Assembly (NCBI RefSeq): GCF_029213205.1
Contig: NZ_JARGNH010000019.1
Coordinates: forward strand, 1 to 64,000
Direction of reading: 5' to 3'
From: Pseudooceanicola sp.
Lineage (GTDB): Bacteria > Pseudomonadota > Alphaproteobacteria > Rhodobacterales > Rhodobacteraceae
DNA length: 64,000 bases
Part shown: in pieces, positions 1 to 7,721 of the stretch
Position numbering within the stretch: position 1 is the first letter of the stretch
How the letters are laid out: every line of letters starts with the position of its first letter
Program-made: the position numbers and the translations under genes
The notes under the pieces: generated by a model
What the model was told of the DNA's origin: nothing
Seen by the model: the letters and a program-made list of their open reading frames with translations, nothing else
Database searches by the model: none

Positions 1-617
1 TGATCACCGAGGCAGGCGGAAAGGCGCAGGCCTTCAAGGTAGACATCACCGACCGTGCTCAGGTCGACAAGGCAGTTGCCGCATTCGAATCTGGCGGACC
101 GATCAACGTGCTGGTGAACAATGCCGGCTGGGACGTGATCAAACCGTTCCTTGATACCGATGCCGACCTTTGGAAAAAGGTCATCGACATCAATCTTTAT
201 GGCCCGCTCAACATGCATCACGCGGTGCTTCCGGGCATGGTCAAGAACGGTGGCGGCCGCGTGGTCAACATCGCCTCGGACGCCGGCCGCGTCGGTTCCT
301 CGGGCGAGGCTGTGTATTCGGCCTGCAAGGGCGGCATCATTTCGTTTACCAAGACCGTGGCGCGGGAACTGGCGCGCAAGGGCATTCAATTGAACGCTGT
401 TGCGCCCGGGCCGACCGATACGCCGCTGTTCGCACAGGTTGCAGAGGGCGAGGCCGGTCATAAGATCGCCGAGGGCCTCAAACGGGCCATCCCGATGAAG
501 CGTCTGGCGCAACCGTCAGATTACCCTGGCATTATCTGCTTCCTGTCGTCAGATGACGCCGGGTTCATCACCGGCCAGGTGCTTTCGGTGTCCGGTGGCT
601 TGTCGATGCACGGTTGA
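1..617 (+). CDS. Short-chain dehydrogenase/reductase, BadH-like (5' truncated by window edge)
   Basis: The frame is open from base 3 and ends at a TGA at 615-617, so the N-terminus with the TGxxxGIG cofactor motif lies outside the window. Visible are the NNAG motif (just after base 117), the catalytic Ser region (NIASDAGR) and the YSACKGG active-site Tyr/Lys motif. The run NNAGWD followed by IASDAGRVGSSGEAVYS strongly resembles 2-hydroxycyclohexanecarboxyl-CoA dehydrogenase (BadH) of anaerobic benzoate/cyclohexanecarboxylate degradation. NAD-dependent oxidation of a cyclic or linear 3-hydroxyacyl-CoA is therefore likely; exact substrate is inference. Two hairpins follow the stop, the second with a T run. 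Confidence 0.88.
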   Translation, partial: ITEAGGKAQAFKVDITDRAQVDKAVAAFESGGPINVLVNNAGWDVIKPFLDTDADLWKKVIDINLYGPLNMHHAVLPGMVKNGGGRVVNIASDAGRVGSSGEAVYSACKGGIISFTKTVARELARKGIQLNAVAPGPTDTPLFAQVAEGEAGHKIAEGLKRAIPMKRLAQPSDYPGIICFLSSDDAGFITGQVLSVSGGLSMHG

Positions 618-622
618 TCGCT

Positions 623-654
623 GGCGGCAGTGCCTGTCACAAGGTGCTGCCGCC
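623..654 (+). other. Stem-loop downstream of the SDR gene
   Basis: Perfect 8-bp arms GGCGGCAG (623-630) and CTGCCGCC (647-654) enclose a 16-nt loop directly after the SDR stop codon. There is no T run, so it is more likely a 3'-end protecting or processing hairpin than a terminator by itself. It sits just upstream of the terminator at 687. Confidence 0.45.
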
Positions 655-686
655 GCGCCGTGTCCAGAAGAGTTACCTCCCTGACT

Positions 687-713
687 GGCCGCGCCAAAAG
701 TGCGGCCTTTTTT
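687..713 (+). terminator. Rho-independent terminator
   Basis: GGCCGC (687-692) pairs with GCGGCC (702-707) around a 9-nt loop and is followed by six T residues (708-713). It separates the truncated SDR operon from the synthetase gene starting at 732. Confidence 0.75.
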
Positions 714-731
714 CGTTGAAAAAGGCGACAC

Positions 732-2669
732 ATGTTCCAGGCAGATTCTGACATTCAGCGTTCCAGCACGCTTGCCGCTTTTTTGCAGGACTGTGGCATG
801 GAGACCTATGAGGATCTTGCCCGCCGCGCCAACGATGACCCGGACTGGTTCTGGGGTCGGCTTATCGACCGCGCCGGTATAAAATTCTCTCGCCCCTACA
901 CGGTGCTGCGGGATATGTCCGACGGGCCGCAGTCGATCAAATGGGCCGTTGGCGGCACCCTCAATCTGACAGAGACCTGTCTCGACTCCCGGCTTGCCGA
1001 GGGTCTTGGCGAGAAACGCGCGATTGATTGGGTTGGCGAAGACGGAAGCCGCCGTCGCTGGACCTATGCGGAGCTTACCGCCGAATCCGCACGGGTGGCC
1101 TCTGCGCTGGCGCAACGGGGCGTGAAACCCGGCCAGGCGGTTGGGATTTTCATGCCGATGATCCCCGAAATCCAGGCCGCCCTTCTGGGCATCGCGCGGC
1201 TGGGAGCTATCGCGGTGCCGCTGTTTTCCGGCTTTTCGCCCCCCGCCATCGTGTCGCGCCTGAACGATTCCGGGGCGGTGGCGGTGCTGACGGCGGATGC
1301 CACACCCAGACGGGGCAAGCCAGTCTGGATGGAGGCCGCGCTGGCCGACGCGTTGAGCGACGTGCCTTCGGTGCATACGGTGTTCAGCCTGCGCCGTTTC
1401 GGCGGCGCGGTGGCCGATCCCACCCGTGATCTCGACTGGGCCGAAACCGTGGGCGCCGCGAGCCCGGATTTCCCGGCTGTTCCCGTCAAATCCGATGATA
1501 TTTTCATGATCGCCTATACCTCGGGCACGACTGGCAGGCCCAAGGGCGTTGTGCATACCCATTTGGGCGTACAGGCCAAGGCCACGGCGGATTTCCTGCT
1601 GTGTCTCGACATGAAACTGGATGACCGCCACCTTTGGATGACCGACATGGGCTGGGTGATGGGGCCGCTTACCCTGATGTCCGTGCTGCTGTCCGGGGCC
1701 TCGCTGGTGCTGGCCGAGGGCGCGCCGTCGATGCCGGGCGATCCCTTCCGACTGTTGCGTCTGGCCTCCGAGTTGAAGGTGACCCATCTCGGCGTGGCGC
1801 CGACGCTGGTGCGCCAGTTCATGACGCAGGATCCGGCACCGTTGGCTGACTATGACCTGTCGGCGCTGCGCATTGTCGCCTCTACCGGTGAACCCTGGAC
1901 CGATGACGCCTGGCTCTGGCAGTTCGACCATATCTGTCGGCGGCGCGCGGTGCCGCTGAACATTGCCGGGGGCACCGAGCTTTTCGGTGCGATCCTGACC
2001 TCGACCGTGCTGCACGAGATCAAACCCGGCGGATTCTCCGCTGAGGCCCTGGGTGTCGGCGCGAAAGTGCTGCGCGAGGACGGCAGCGAAGCCGCGCCGG
2101 GCGAGGTCGGCGAACTGGTCGTGACGCAGCCGACTTTGGGCCTGACCCCGGGCATCTGGGGCGACCGCGAGCGGTATGTCGAAACCTACTGGTCCACCTT
2201 TCCAGGCAAGTGGCGGCACGGCGATTGGGTGCGCCGGGATCCGGACGGCACATGGTATATTCTTGGCCGCTCCGACGACACGCTGAACATCGCCGGCAAA
2301 CGCATCGGCCCGCCCGAGATCGAGGCGGCGCTGACCGAGAGCGGCAGGGTGGTGGATGCCGCCGCCATTGCCGCCCCCGACAACATCAAGGGCGTGGCTG
2401 TGGTCTGTGTCTGTGTGGCCGCGCCAAGTGTGTCGCCTGATGACGCTCTTGTCGAACAGCTCAAGGATCGGGTCGGTGAGGTTGTCTCCAAACCGTTCCG
2501 CCCGCGCGAGATCCATTTTGTCGACGCGCTCCCGAAAACCCGCAGCATGAAAACAATGCGTCGGATTGTGCGCGCGGCCTTCCTGGGCGAAGACCCGGGT
2601 GATTTGTCAGCGGTGAGCAATCCCGAGACGATGGATGCCATCGCTGCTCTAAGAAAGGAAACGAAATGA
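732..2669 (+). CDS. AMP-forming acyl-CoA synthetase, acetyl-CoA synthetase-like (645 aa)
   Basis: Adenylate-forming CoA ligase that would activate a carboxylate with ATP and CoA in the cytoplasm. The P-loop AYTSGTTGRPKG lies near residues 260-271. The HGDWVRRDPDG and GRSDDTLNIAGKRIGP motifs mark the hinge to the C-terminal domain, and the PKTRSMKTMRR segment carries the expected catalytic Lys. The length (about 645 aa) and the N-terminal DPDWFWGRL-type segment match the Acs/propionyl-CoA synthetase branch rather than FadD. The ATG at 732 follows AAAAAGGCG; an internal ATG at 798 is a possible alternative. It is first of a four-gene run and overlaps the next gene by ATGA. Confidence 0.9.
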   Translation: MFQADSDIQRSSTLAAFLQDCGMETYEDLARRANDDPDWFWGRLIDRAGIKFSRPYTVLRDMSDGPQSIKWAVGGTLNLTETCLDSRLAEGLGEKRAIDWVGEDGSRRRWTYAELTAESARVASALAQRGVKPGQAVGIFMPMIPEIQAALLGIARLGAIAVPLFSGFSPPAIVSRLNDSGAVAVLTADATPRRGKPVWMEAALADALSDVPSVHTVFSLRRFGGAVADPTRDLDWAETVGAASPDFPAVPVKSDDIFMIAYTSGTTGRPKGVVHTHLGVQAKATADFLLCLDMKLDDRHLWMTDMGWVMGPLTLMSVLLSGASLVLAEGAPSMPGDPFRLLRLASELKVTHLGVAPTLVRQFMTQDPAPLADYDLSALRIVASTGEPWTDDAWLWQFDHICRRRAVPLNIAGGTELFGAILTSTVLHEIKPGGFSAEALGVGAKVLREDGSEAAPGEVGELVVTQPTLGLTPGIWGDRERYVETYWSTFPGKWRHGDWVRRDPDGTWYILGRSDDTLNIAGKRIGPPEIEAALTESGRVVDAAAIAAPDNIKGVAVVCVCVAAPSVSPDDALVEQLKDRVGEVVSKPFRPREIHFVDALPKTRSMKTMRRIVRAAFLGEDPGDLSAVSNPETMDAIAALRKETK

Positions 2670-3520
2670 TTACTGTCTTTGGTGCCACCGGCACCACCGG
2701 TGCCCCCCTTGTCGATACGCTTTTGGCTAAGGGTGCCAAGGTGCGTGCTGTCACCAGCGATCCGGCAAAGCTCGACGGCCTCAGGGCCAAGGGATGCGAG
2801 GCGGTTGCGGCCAATTTCACCGATACTGCGGCGCTGGAACAGGCCTGCGCCGGGGCGGACAAGATCTATCTGGTGACGCCTGCGCATCTGGACATGCGCC
2901 AATGGAAAGCCAATGTGATCGCGGCGGCCAAGACCGCAGGCGTGCAACATGTCGTTCTGGCCACCGGGCTTGGCGCGTCACCCAAAGCGGGACTGACCTT
3001 TGGCAAGTGGCATTCTGAAACCCAGGAATTGCTGAAGGAAAGCGGCCTTGACTGGACCTTTGTGCAGCCGACCTACTTCATGCAGAACCTGATGTGGCAG
3101 GCCGGTAGCATCGCAAAAGACGGAGTCTATTATGACGATCTGGGCGGGCCTGTGTCCTGGATTGACGCCCGCGATATCGCAGATGTCGCCGCCGAGGCGC
3201 TGACCGGCGCGGGCCACGCAGGCAAGGGCTATGGTCTGACCGGCCCCGAGGCCCTGACCGGCGAGGAAATTGCCGCGGTCCTGTCCGAGGAAACCGGACG
3301 CTCCATCACCTCTGCGCCCCTGTCCCCCGATGACGCCAAGGCCGCGATGGTCGCCGGCGGGATGCAGGACGAGGTCGCCGCGGCCATGGTCGAACTGGCC
3401 TCGATCGCGCCCAAGGGCTACCTCGGGGGCATCGAAACCACGGTCAGCGACGTCCTTGGACGCCCGGCGCGCCGCTTCCGCGATTTAGTTGCCGAGAATC
3501 GGGATGCTTTCGTCCAATAA
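2666..3520 (+). CDS. NmrA-like NAD(P)-binding protein (284 aa)
   Basis: Rossmann protein of the atypical SDR/NmrA family. The N-terminal GATGTTG (residues 5-11) is the dinucleotide-binding glycine motif, and the middle GLDWTFVQPTYFMQNL stretch is typical of NmrA/QOR2-type proteins. These proteins act as NAD(P)H-dependent reductases or redox sensors; substrate is unknown. Its ATG overlaps the synthetase stop by 4 bp, so the two are translationally coupled. Its own end overlaps the following AraC-like gene. Confidence 0.85.
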   Translation: MITVFGATGTTGAPLVDTLLAKGAKVRAVTSDPAKLDGLRAKGCEAVAANFTDTAALEQACAGADKIYLVTPAHLDMRQWKANVIAAAKTAGVQHVVLATGLGASPKAGLTFGKWHSETQELLKESGLDWTFVQPTYFMQNLMWQAGSIAKDGVYYDDLGGPVSWIDARDIADVAAEALTGAGHAGKGYGLTGPEALTGEEIAAVLSEETGRSITSAPLSPDDAKAAMVAGGMQDEVAAAMVELASIAPKGYLGGIETTVSDVLGRPARRFRDLVAENRDAFVQ

Positions 3521-4235
3521 CTGGGTGGCGGTGCCGCTCTATCTTGAGCTGGCGCCGCCTGCGGAGGCTGCGGCGCAGGTCGCCCATCTATTTGTGTTCC
3601 GCGACACCGGCGCGTTGAGCGGGCGCGGCAGTGGGCGTTTTGCCACCGATCTCTTCACCCTTTCGGTGACAGGTGGCGACAGGACGCAAATATCGCTTGC
3701 GCCACCCCGCCCGGATTTTACCCGTCGACAGTCTTCCTTTTGCGGCATCGTGGCCGGGCTACGGCTGTCCGCCCGGCCGGAACATATGCCGGAGGCCGCA
3801 ACGCTGGAGCCCTTGGCTTTGGCATTGGCCCGCGTCCGGCAGGGTGATGATGGCCTGCCATCGCTTGTTGCAGCGCTGGACGATGTTGCATGCGGGCTGA
3901 GCTTCGCGGCGCGTCCGAAGGCGGTTAGCGATCGGACCGAACGGCGCAGGACGCGCGCCGACACCGGGATTTCCCGACGGCGGCTCGCCGCCGCCCGGCG
4001 ATTTCGCCGACTGCTGGAACAGCTCGCGGGGCCCACCCCGCCGTTGAGCGATCTGGCGCTGAACGCGGGCTACTACGATCAATCACATATGTCCGCGTCC
4101 TGCCGGGCCTGTGCCGGCAGACCGCCCGGTGCGCTGCGGTCTCAGGCGACCCCGCGCGCTTTTGGCCTTTCGTTACAAGATGCGCGCCTCAAGGACCGGC
4201 TACGATTGGTCATTATGGATGACTGTAAGGAGTGA
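3504..4235 (+). CDS. AraC-type helix-turn-helix protein (243 aa)
   Basis: The C-terminal third (DLALNAGYYDQSHMSASCRACAG and PPGALR) matches the second helix-turn-helix of AraC/XylS regulators. The N-terminal half is compatible with the AraC-like ligand-binding domain of the PF20240/DUF6597 kind but is not clearly recognisable. A preceding in-frame TTG at 3489 could add five residues; the ATG at 3504 was chosen. It lies inside the NmrA gene end and before a thioesterase, so it may be a local regulator translated with the operon. The first HTH looks weak (SRRRLAAARRFRRLLEQL), so degeneration cannot be excluded. Confidence 0.6.
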   Translation: MLSSNNWVAVPLYLELAPPAEAAAQVAHLFVFRDTGALSGRGSGRFATDLFTLSVTGGDRTQISLAPPRPDFTRRQSSFCGIVAGLRLSARPEHMPEAATLEPLALALARVRQGDDGLPSLVAALDDVACGLSFAARPKAVSDRTERRRTRADTGISRRRLAAARRFRRLLEQLAGPTPPLSDLALNAGYYDQSHMSASCRACAGRPPGALRSQATPRAFGLSLQDARLKDRLRLVIMDDCKE

Positions 4236-4244
4236 AAACACACC

Positions 4245-4700
4245 ATGGTGCAATTTGAGCCGAAGAACCCAGATTTTGACGCGCGGGTGCGCGACAGTTT
4301 CAATCTGCAGAATGTGATGCACACGCTTGGGATCGGCATTACCGACCTCTCGCCCGGTCACATCGTTCTGGAGATGGCGCATAGCGACGCGCTGACCCAG
4401 CAGCATGGGTTCCTGCACGCAGGAATCGTATCCACCGCGCTGGACAGCGCCTGCGGATATGCCGCCTTTTCGCTGATGCCTGCCGAAGCGGCAGTGCTGA
4501 CAGTAGAATTCAAGATCAACCTGCTCAACCCGGCGGATGGCGAGCAGTTTCGATTTGTCGCCGACGTGGTGAAACCGGGCAGAACCCTGACCATCTGCGA
4601 GGCGCGCGCCTATGCAGTGAAGGGCGAGAATGAAAAGCTTGTCGCCACGATGACCGGAACCCTGATGGCGCTGGTGGGGCGGACGGGCGTTGCCGGGTGA
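4245..4700 (+). CDS. PaaI-family hotdog thioesterase (151 aa)
   Basis: Single hotdog-fold domain with the family signature QQHGFLHAGIVSTALDSACG around residues 45-65, where an acidic residue and a main-chain amide activate water to hydrolyse an acyl-CoA thioester. Length is typical for PaaI-like enzymes (about 140-155 aa). It starts 9 bp after the AraC-like gene with AAGGAG upstream, so it closes the 732-4700 operon. The likely role is release of CoA from dead-end acyl-CoAs made by the co-transcribed synthetase; that is inferred from context. Confidence 0.88.
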   Translation: MVQFEPKNPDFDARVRDSFNLQNVMHTLGIGITDLSPGHIVLEMAHSDALTQQHGFLHAGIVSTALDSACGYAAFSLMPAEAAVLTVEFKINLLNPADGEQFRFVADVVKPGRTLTICEARAYAVKGENEKLVATMTGTLMALVGRTGVAG

Positions 4701-4745
4701 CCGTCACCCCGACAACGGCTGCGGCGTTGCGCCGTGGCCGGTGAA

Positions 4746-4781
4746 CCGGCCGCCGCACATCCGGGCGGCCGGGTCGTTTTA
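4746..4781 (+). terminator. Probable rho-independent terminator
   Basis: Perfect 9-bp arms CCGGCCGCC (4746-4754) and GGCGGCCGG (4764-4772) followed by GTCGTTTTAT. It lies between the end of the rightward operon (4700) and the end of the convergent flavodoxin gene (4795). Confidence 0.65.
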
Positions 4782-4794
4782 TCGGAAAGCTGGA

Positions 4795-5370
4795 TCAGCT
4801 GTTCCAGCGTTTTGCGGTTTCTGCCAACCGTTGGCCGTAGGACCGCGCCGTATCCAGATCGCCGCCCGTGGGGTATTCCTCGGGGGCGCTGTCAGAGGGG
4901 GCAATCGCCAGAAGGCCGGAATATCCGCCCGTCCAGTTCAGTTTTTCGGGGCCGTCCGCCTTGGTGTTTGCCGGCATCAGGCCAACACCGCACCATAGCT
5001 GGCCGTGTTGCTGTGACAGGGTGATGAAATACTGGATGGTCGAGAACTTGTCGCCATTGACCGTGGCCGAGGTGGTAAACCCGCCGGCAATCTTGTCCTT
5101 CCAATTCTGCGTGAACCAGGGCTTGGAGCTGGCATCAGCGAATTTCTTGAACTGCCAGGCGGGTCCGCCCATGTAGGTCGGGCTGCCGTAGACGATGGCA
5201 TCGGCCGCATCGAGCGCGGCCCAGGCCGCGTCGTCCAGCTCTCCATCGTCAGACAATTTCAGCAGGTCGACCTCGGTTCCGTCGACACCCTTGGCGCCTT
5301 CGGCAACGGCTTTGGCCTGCACTTCCGTGTGGCCATATCCACTGTAATAGACAATCGCGACTTTCGTCAT
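4795..5370 (-). CDS. Flavodoxin-fold protein, WrbA-like NAD(P)H:quinone oxidoreductase (191 aa)
   Basis: The N-terminus VAIVYYSGYGHT is the FMN phosphate-binding loop and YGSPTYMGGPAWQFKKF is the second flavin-contact loop of the WrbA/flavodoxin-like family; size (about 190-200 aa) fits. It would perform two-electron reduction of quinones, protecting from redox cycling of aromatic intermediates. The ATG at 5370 is preferred over an in-frame start 12 bp upstream because AAAGG lies about 10 bp before it. It is transcribed alone leftward from an AT-rich upstream region (5383-5560). Confidence 0.85.
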   Translation of the reverse strand: MTKVAIVYYSGYGHTEVQAKAVAEGAKGVDGTEVDLLKLSDDGELDDAAWAALDAADAIVYGSPTYMGGPAWQFKKFADASSKPWFTQNWKDKIAGGFTTSATVNGDKFSTIQYFITLSQQHGQLWCGVGLMPANTKADGPEKLNWTGGYSGLLAIAPSDSAPEEYPTGGDLDTARSYGQRLAETAKRWNS

Positions 5371-5382
5371 GGTTCGGTACAC

Positions 5383-5565
5383 CTTTTGCTTGGAATCTGA
5401 ATGGTTCCGACCTAGGAGAGATAGTTACGAAAAGAAAGCTAATTGTTTTTAGAAACCTCACGCGCGAACTGGAGAGGCGACAATGGCGGTTCGTGATTTT
5501 CACACGCAGGCCATTGTAATATATTAATTTTATACCAAAGGTAGGGAGTCTTCCAAGGTGTTGTG
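5383..5565. promoter_or_regulatory. AT-rich intergenic region, likely promoter of the flavodoxin gene
   Basis: This stretch is much richer in A/T than its surroundings, with runs such as GTAATATATTAATTTTATACC near 5515-5535, and contains no plausible gene. It is the only upstream sequence available for the leftward flavodoxin gene. No specific regulator site could be recognised. Confidence 0.4.
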
Positions 5566-5566
5566 A

Positions 5567-5618
5567 GCGCAGCCGCACAGCCATTGTGCGCGAGTTTGTT
5601 ATTGGCTGCGCGCTTTTT
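5567..5618 (+). other. Compound hairpin with T run
   Basis: Outer arms GCGCAGCC (5567-5574) and GGCTGCGC (5604-5611) are perfectly complementary, and an inner hairpin GCACA (5575-5579)/TGTGC (5585-5589) sits in the loop. T5 follows at 5614-5618. It has the form of a rightward terminator, although no rightward gene ends here; it overlaps the 3' end of the leftward CoA-ligase remnant. Confidence 0.4.
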
Positions 5619-5940
5619 CATCAGCGACCCAGGTTTCGAGCACGTGGCGCTGGACCTTGCCGCTGGTCGACCGGGGGAAATACGCGAATTGGATGAACCG
5701 AATTTCGCGGGGCCGCTTGTAGCCGGCCAGATTCTGCCGGCACAGTTCTATCAGTTCCTGCGACCCAAGTCCGCCATCGGAGCAGGCGACAAAGGCCACC
5801 GGGCTCTCGCCCCACTTTGCGTCGAAGGCCCGCACCACCGCGGCACCGATCACACGCGGATGCGCCAGAAGCACACGTTCGATTTCCGCGGGATAGACAT
5901 TTTCGCCGCCCGTCTTGATCAGGTATTTTGCCCATCCGAA
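5599..5940 (-). pseudogene. C-terminal remnant of an AMP-forming acyl-CoA ligase
   Basis: The frame carries YLIKTGGENVYPAEIE and then KRPREIRFIQF and SGKVQRHVLE, the complete C-terminal lid domain (A8-A10 motifs) of a FadD-type ligase, about 110 aa out of an expected 500 or more. The N-terminal adenylation domain with the P-loop is missing. Upstream the frame runs straight into IS-derived sequence, and only a TTG codon at 5979 could start it. This is a gene cut by a mobile element, not a functional protein. Confidence 0.8.
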
Positions 5941-6244
5941 CGCTTCCTCACTCTTCTTTCGGGGCTTCGCCCGGATCAAGCGTTCCGGCGGAATCGAAGG
6001 GCGCCGAAATCGGTGTAAAGCGCCTCGAAGTCGGTATCGAGACGGGCGAGCACGTCATTCACGACCTGTCGGAGCTTGCGCAATGGCTGCCGAGCCGGGA
6101 CGCGCTCCTCCAGATCAACGTAGCTGAACCGCGAGCCGCTCGTCTCGTCCGTCCCGCGCATCCTCACCCCCCGTCGGCGCGGCCCAAAGGGTGAATCATG
6201 TTCTGAAAGCCCTGTCGAGGCAGAGCAAGTTCAGCAACCTGCTA
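5941..6244 (-). mobile_element. IS1182-like insertion sequence remnant (transposase N-terminus plus one end)
   Basis: The leftward frame starting at 6167 encodes FSYVDLEERVPARQPLRKL and VVNDVLARLDTDFEALY, the conserved N-terminus of IS1182-type DDE transposases. It breaks by a one-base frameshift into RPSIPPERLIRA, the next conserved stretch, and then stops abruptly at the CoA-ligase remnant. The sequence TAGCAGGTTGCTGAA (reverse strand, 6244-6230) looks like the element's terminal inverted repeat. More than 80% of the transposase is missing, so the element is dead. Confidence 0.7.
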
Positions 6245-7051
6245 ATCGGTGGCTTCCAGGGGGATTTCCTCGGGAAGCATCCGGCCAAGTCCATCGGCAT
6301 AGGCCTGCAAATGCCGGGCCATACGCTGCATCGCGGTTTCCGCATCCCGCGCTTCGATCGCCGCCTGGATCCGTTCCAGCGCGGCGATCATCGCTTTGGT
6401 GGTGTCATCGGTGCCATGCACTTCCATATTGTTGGCGCGGTCATGCATGCTGGTGATGCCGGACAGAAAGGCGCGCAGCAATTCGTTGTGGCTGGCCTTG
6501 GCCATCGCAACATGCCAATCGAAATTCAGCCGTTTCAAGGTGCGCCGATCTGCCAGCGGAGTTTCGTGCATCGTCGTGAGGATGGCGCGCAAGCGTTGCA
6601 GATCCTCCTGATTTCGGTTCTGCGCGGCCAGCCGGGCCAGCGGCGGTTCGATGGCGAGGCGCACCTCGACCAGGTCGTCTGAGGAAATTGCGCCGCCCCG
6701 AATAAAGAATTCCAATTGCCGTTGCACGCCTTTGCCGGATACCGGTAGGACCACCGACTGGCCATAGCGCCCGGGTGATTTCGGGCTGAGCAGCGCCTCG
6801 GATTCCAGGATACGGATTGCTTCGCGCACGGATCCGCGACCAAGGCCGGTGCGCTGGACAAATTCCCGCTCCCCGGGCAGAGCGACGCCTTCGGCCAGAT
6901 CGCCGGACAGGATCCGGTCGCGCAATTCATCAGCCAGCAATTCATAGCGGCGCATTCCGGCCTCGCCTGACTCGACCCGGGCGCGCACATTCTGCTGAAT
7001 CTCCGCGAGAGTTTCGGCGGTGCGGTTCGGGTTGAGTGTGGCATGCTGCAT
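6242..7051 (-). CDS. GntR family transcriptional regulator, FadR/FCD subfamily (269 aa)
   Basis: The winged helix-turn-helix spans about residues 33-100 (LADELRDRILSGDLAEGVAL, then GREFVQRTGLGRGSVREAIR); the remaining 160 residues fit the FCD ligand-binding helical domain with the metal-binding D/H pattern (FDWHVAMAKASHN, then MARHLQAYADG). Such proteins repress catabolic genes and respond to organic or acyl-CoA ligands. An internal start at 6955 (MRRYELL) is possible. The stop codon TAG coincides with the first bases of the IS terminal repeat, so the natural C-terminus may have been altered. It is divergent from the DUF35 gene at 7311. Confidence 0.88.
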   Translation of the reverse strand: MQHATLNPNRTAETLAEIQQNVRARVESGEAGMRRYELLADELRDRILSGDLAEGVALPGEREFVQRTGLGRGSVREAIRILESEALLSPKSPGRYGQSVVLPVSGKGVQRQLEFFIRGGAISSDDLVEVRLAIEPPLARLAAQNRNQEDLQRLRAILTTMHETPLADRRTLKRLNFDWHVAMAKASHNELLRAFLSGITSMHDRANNMEVHGTDDTTKAMIAALERIQAAIEARDAETAMQRMARHLQAYADGLGRMLPEEIPLEATD

Positions 7052-7174
7052 GTGCAGATTCTAATCCTCCGGCAGCAAATTGCACGCGCTATTGTACTGC
7101 GATCCAGACCCGTCCACCGGTATCGGGCCATTCTGCGGCAGAAGATCGAAAAGCCGCGTTGACAGAGACAACCT

Positions 7175-7187
7175 ATGGTCCTACCAT
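7175..7187. promoter_or_regulatory. Candidate GntR operator
   Basis: ATGGT-CCT-ACCAT is a perfect 5-bp inverted repeat with a 3-bp spacer, placed between the divergent GntR gene and the DUF35 gene. FCD-type GntR proteins typically bind T-G-G-T-N(1-3)-A-C-C-A style palindromes, so this is a natural candidate for auto- and cross-regulation. Binding is inference. Confidence 0.5.
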
Positions 7188-7278
7188 TAAATCAAGGCGT
7201 CGCAGATTCTATTCTGCGGGTGAGAGGGATGCCGCTTTGCCGCGCCAGCGGCCACGGCGAAACGGGAGAGGAGATGCC

Positions 7279-7314
7279 ATGCATTTGCCGATTACAGGGG
7301 GGTGTCACGAATGA
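7279..7314 (+). CDS. Possible 11-codon leader/coupling peptide
   Basis: ATG at 7279 is preceded by a strong Shine-Dalgarno (GGGAGAGGAG) with good spacing, opens 11 codons (MHLPITGGCHE) and stops with TGA at 7312-7314. The stop overlaps the ATG of the DUF35 gene (ATGA at 7311). This arrangement suggests translational coupling rather than a functional peptide. It could be chance, but the ribosome-binding site here is better than the one of the downstream gene. Confidence 0.35.
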   Translation: MHLPITGGCHE

Positions 7315-7712
7315 CTCAGGTTCTTCCCAAGCCGGATATCACCGAAACGTCAGCGCCTTACTGGAGCGCGCTGGAACGTGGCGCGCTGATGTTTCAACAT
7401 TGCGCCAATTGCGGGCAGAACCAATTGCCCGCCCGGCATGAATGTACCAATTGCCTTGGCACCGATCTCGGCTGGGTCGAGTCCGAGGGCCGGGGCACCC
7501 TGGTCACCTGGGTCGATTACCACCGGGCTTATGATCCGGCGTTCAAGGATCAGATTCCTTACAACGTTGCGATCGTCGAATTGGAAGAGGGGCCGCGTCT
7601 GGTCACCAATGTGATGACCACAGAACCGGAAGCCCTGCGCATCGATCAACCGGTCATGTTCCGACCGACCAAACGGTTTGGCCAATCGATTACCAGTTTC
7701 GATCCGCTGTAA
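7311..7712 (+). CDS. DUF35 zinc-ribbon/OB-fold protein (133 aa)
   Basis: Two CxxC knuckles (CANCGQNQLPARHECTNC, about residues 29-46) form the rubredoxin-like zinc ribbon, followed by an OB-fold (GTLVTWVDYHRAY onward). DUF35 proteins are small partners of thiolase-like enzymes, as in mycobacterial ChsH2-DUF35/Ltp2 (retro-aldol side-chain cleavage) and BbsA of toluene degradation. The likely partner is the thiolase-like protein at 8644-9774, on the opposite strand. The ATG at 7311 is preferred over GTG at 7302 for spacing to the G-rich ribosome-binding site. Confidence 0.88.
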   Translation: MTQVLPKPDITETSAPYWSALERGALMFQHCANCGQNQLPARHECTNCLGTDLGWVESEGRGTLVTWVDYHRAYDPAFKDQIPYNVAIVELEEGPRLVTNVMTTEPEALRIDQPVMFRPTKRFGQSITSFDPL

Positions 7713-7721
7713 GGTCGCGGG

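Noticed and set aside
549-2516. Open frame of 655 codons on the - strand
   Set aside because: Shadow of the acyl-CoA synthetase gene on the + strand, whose P-loop and hinge motifs are unmistakable.
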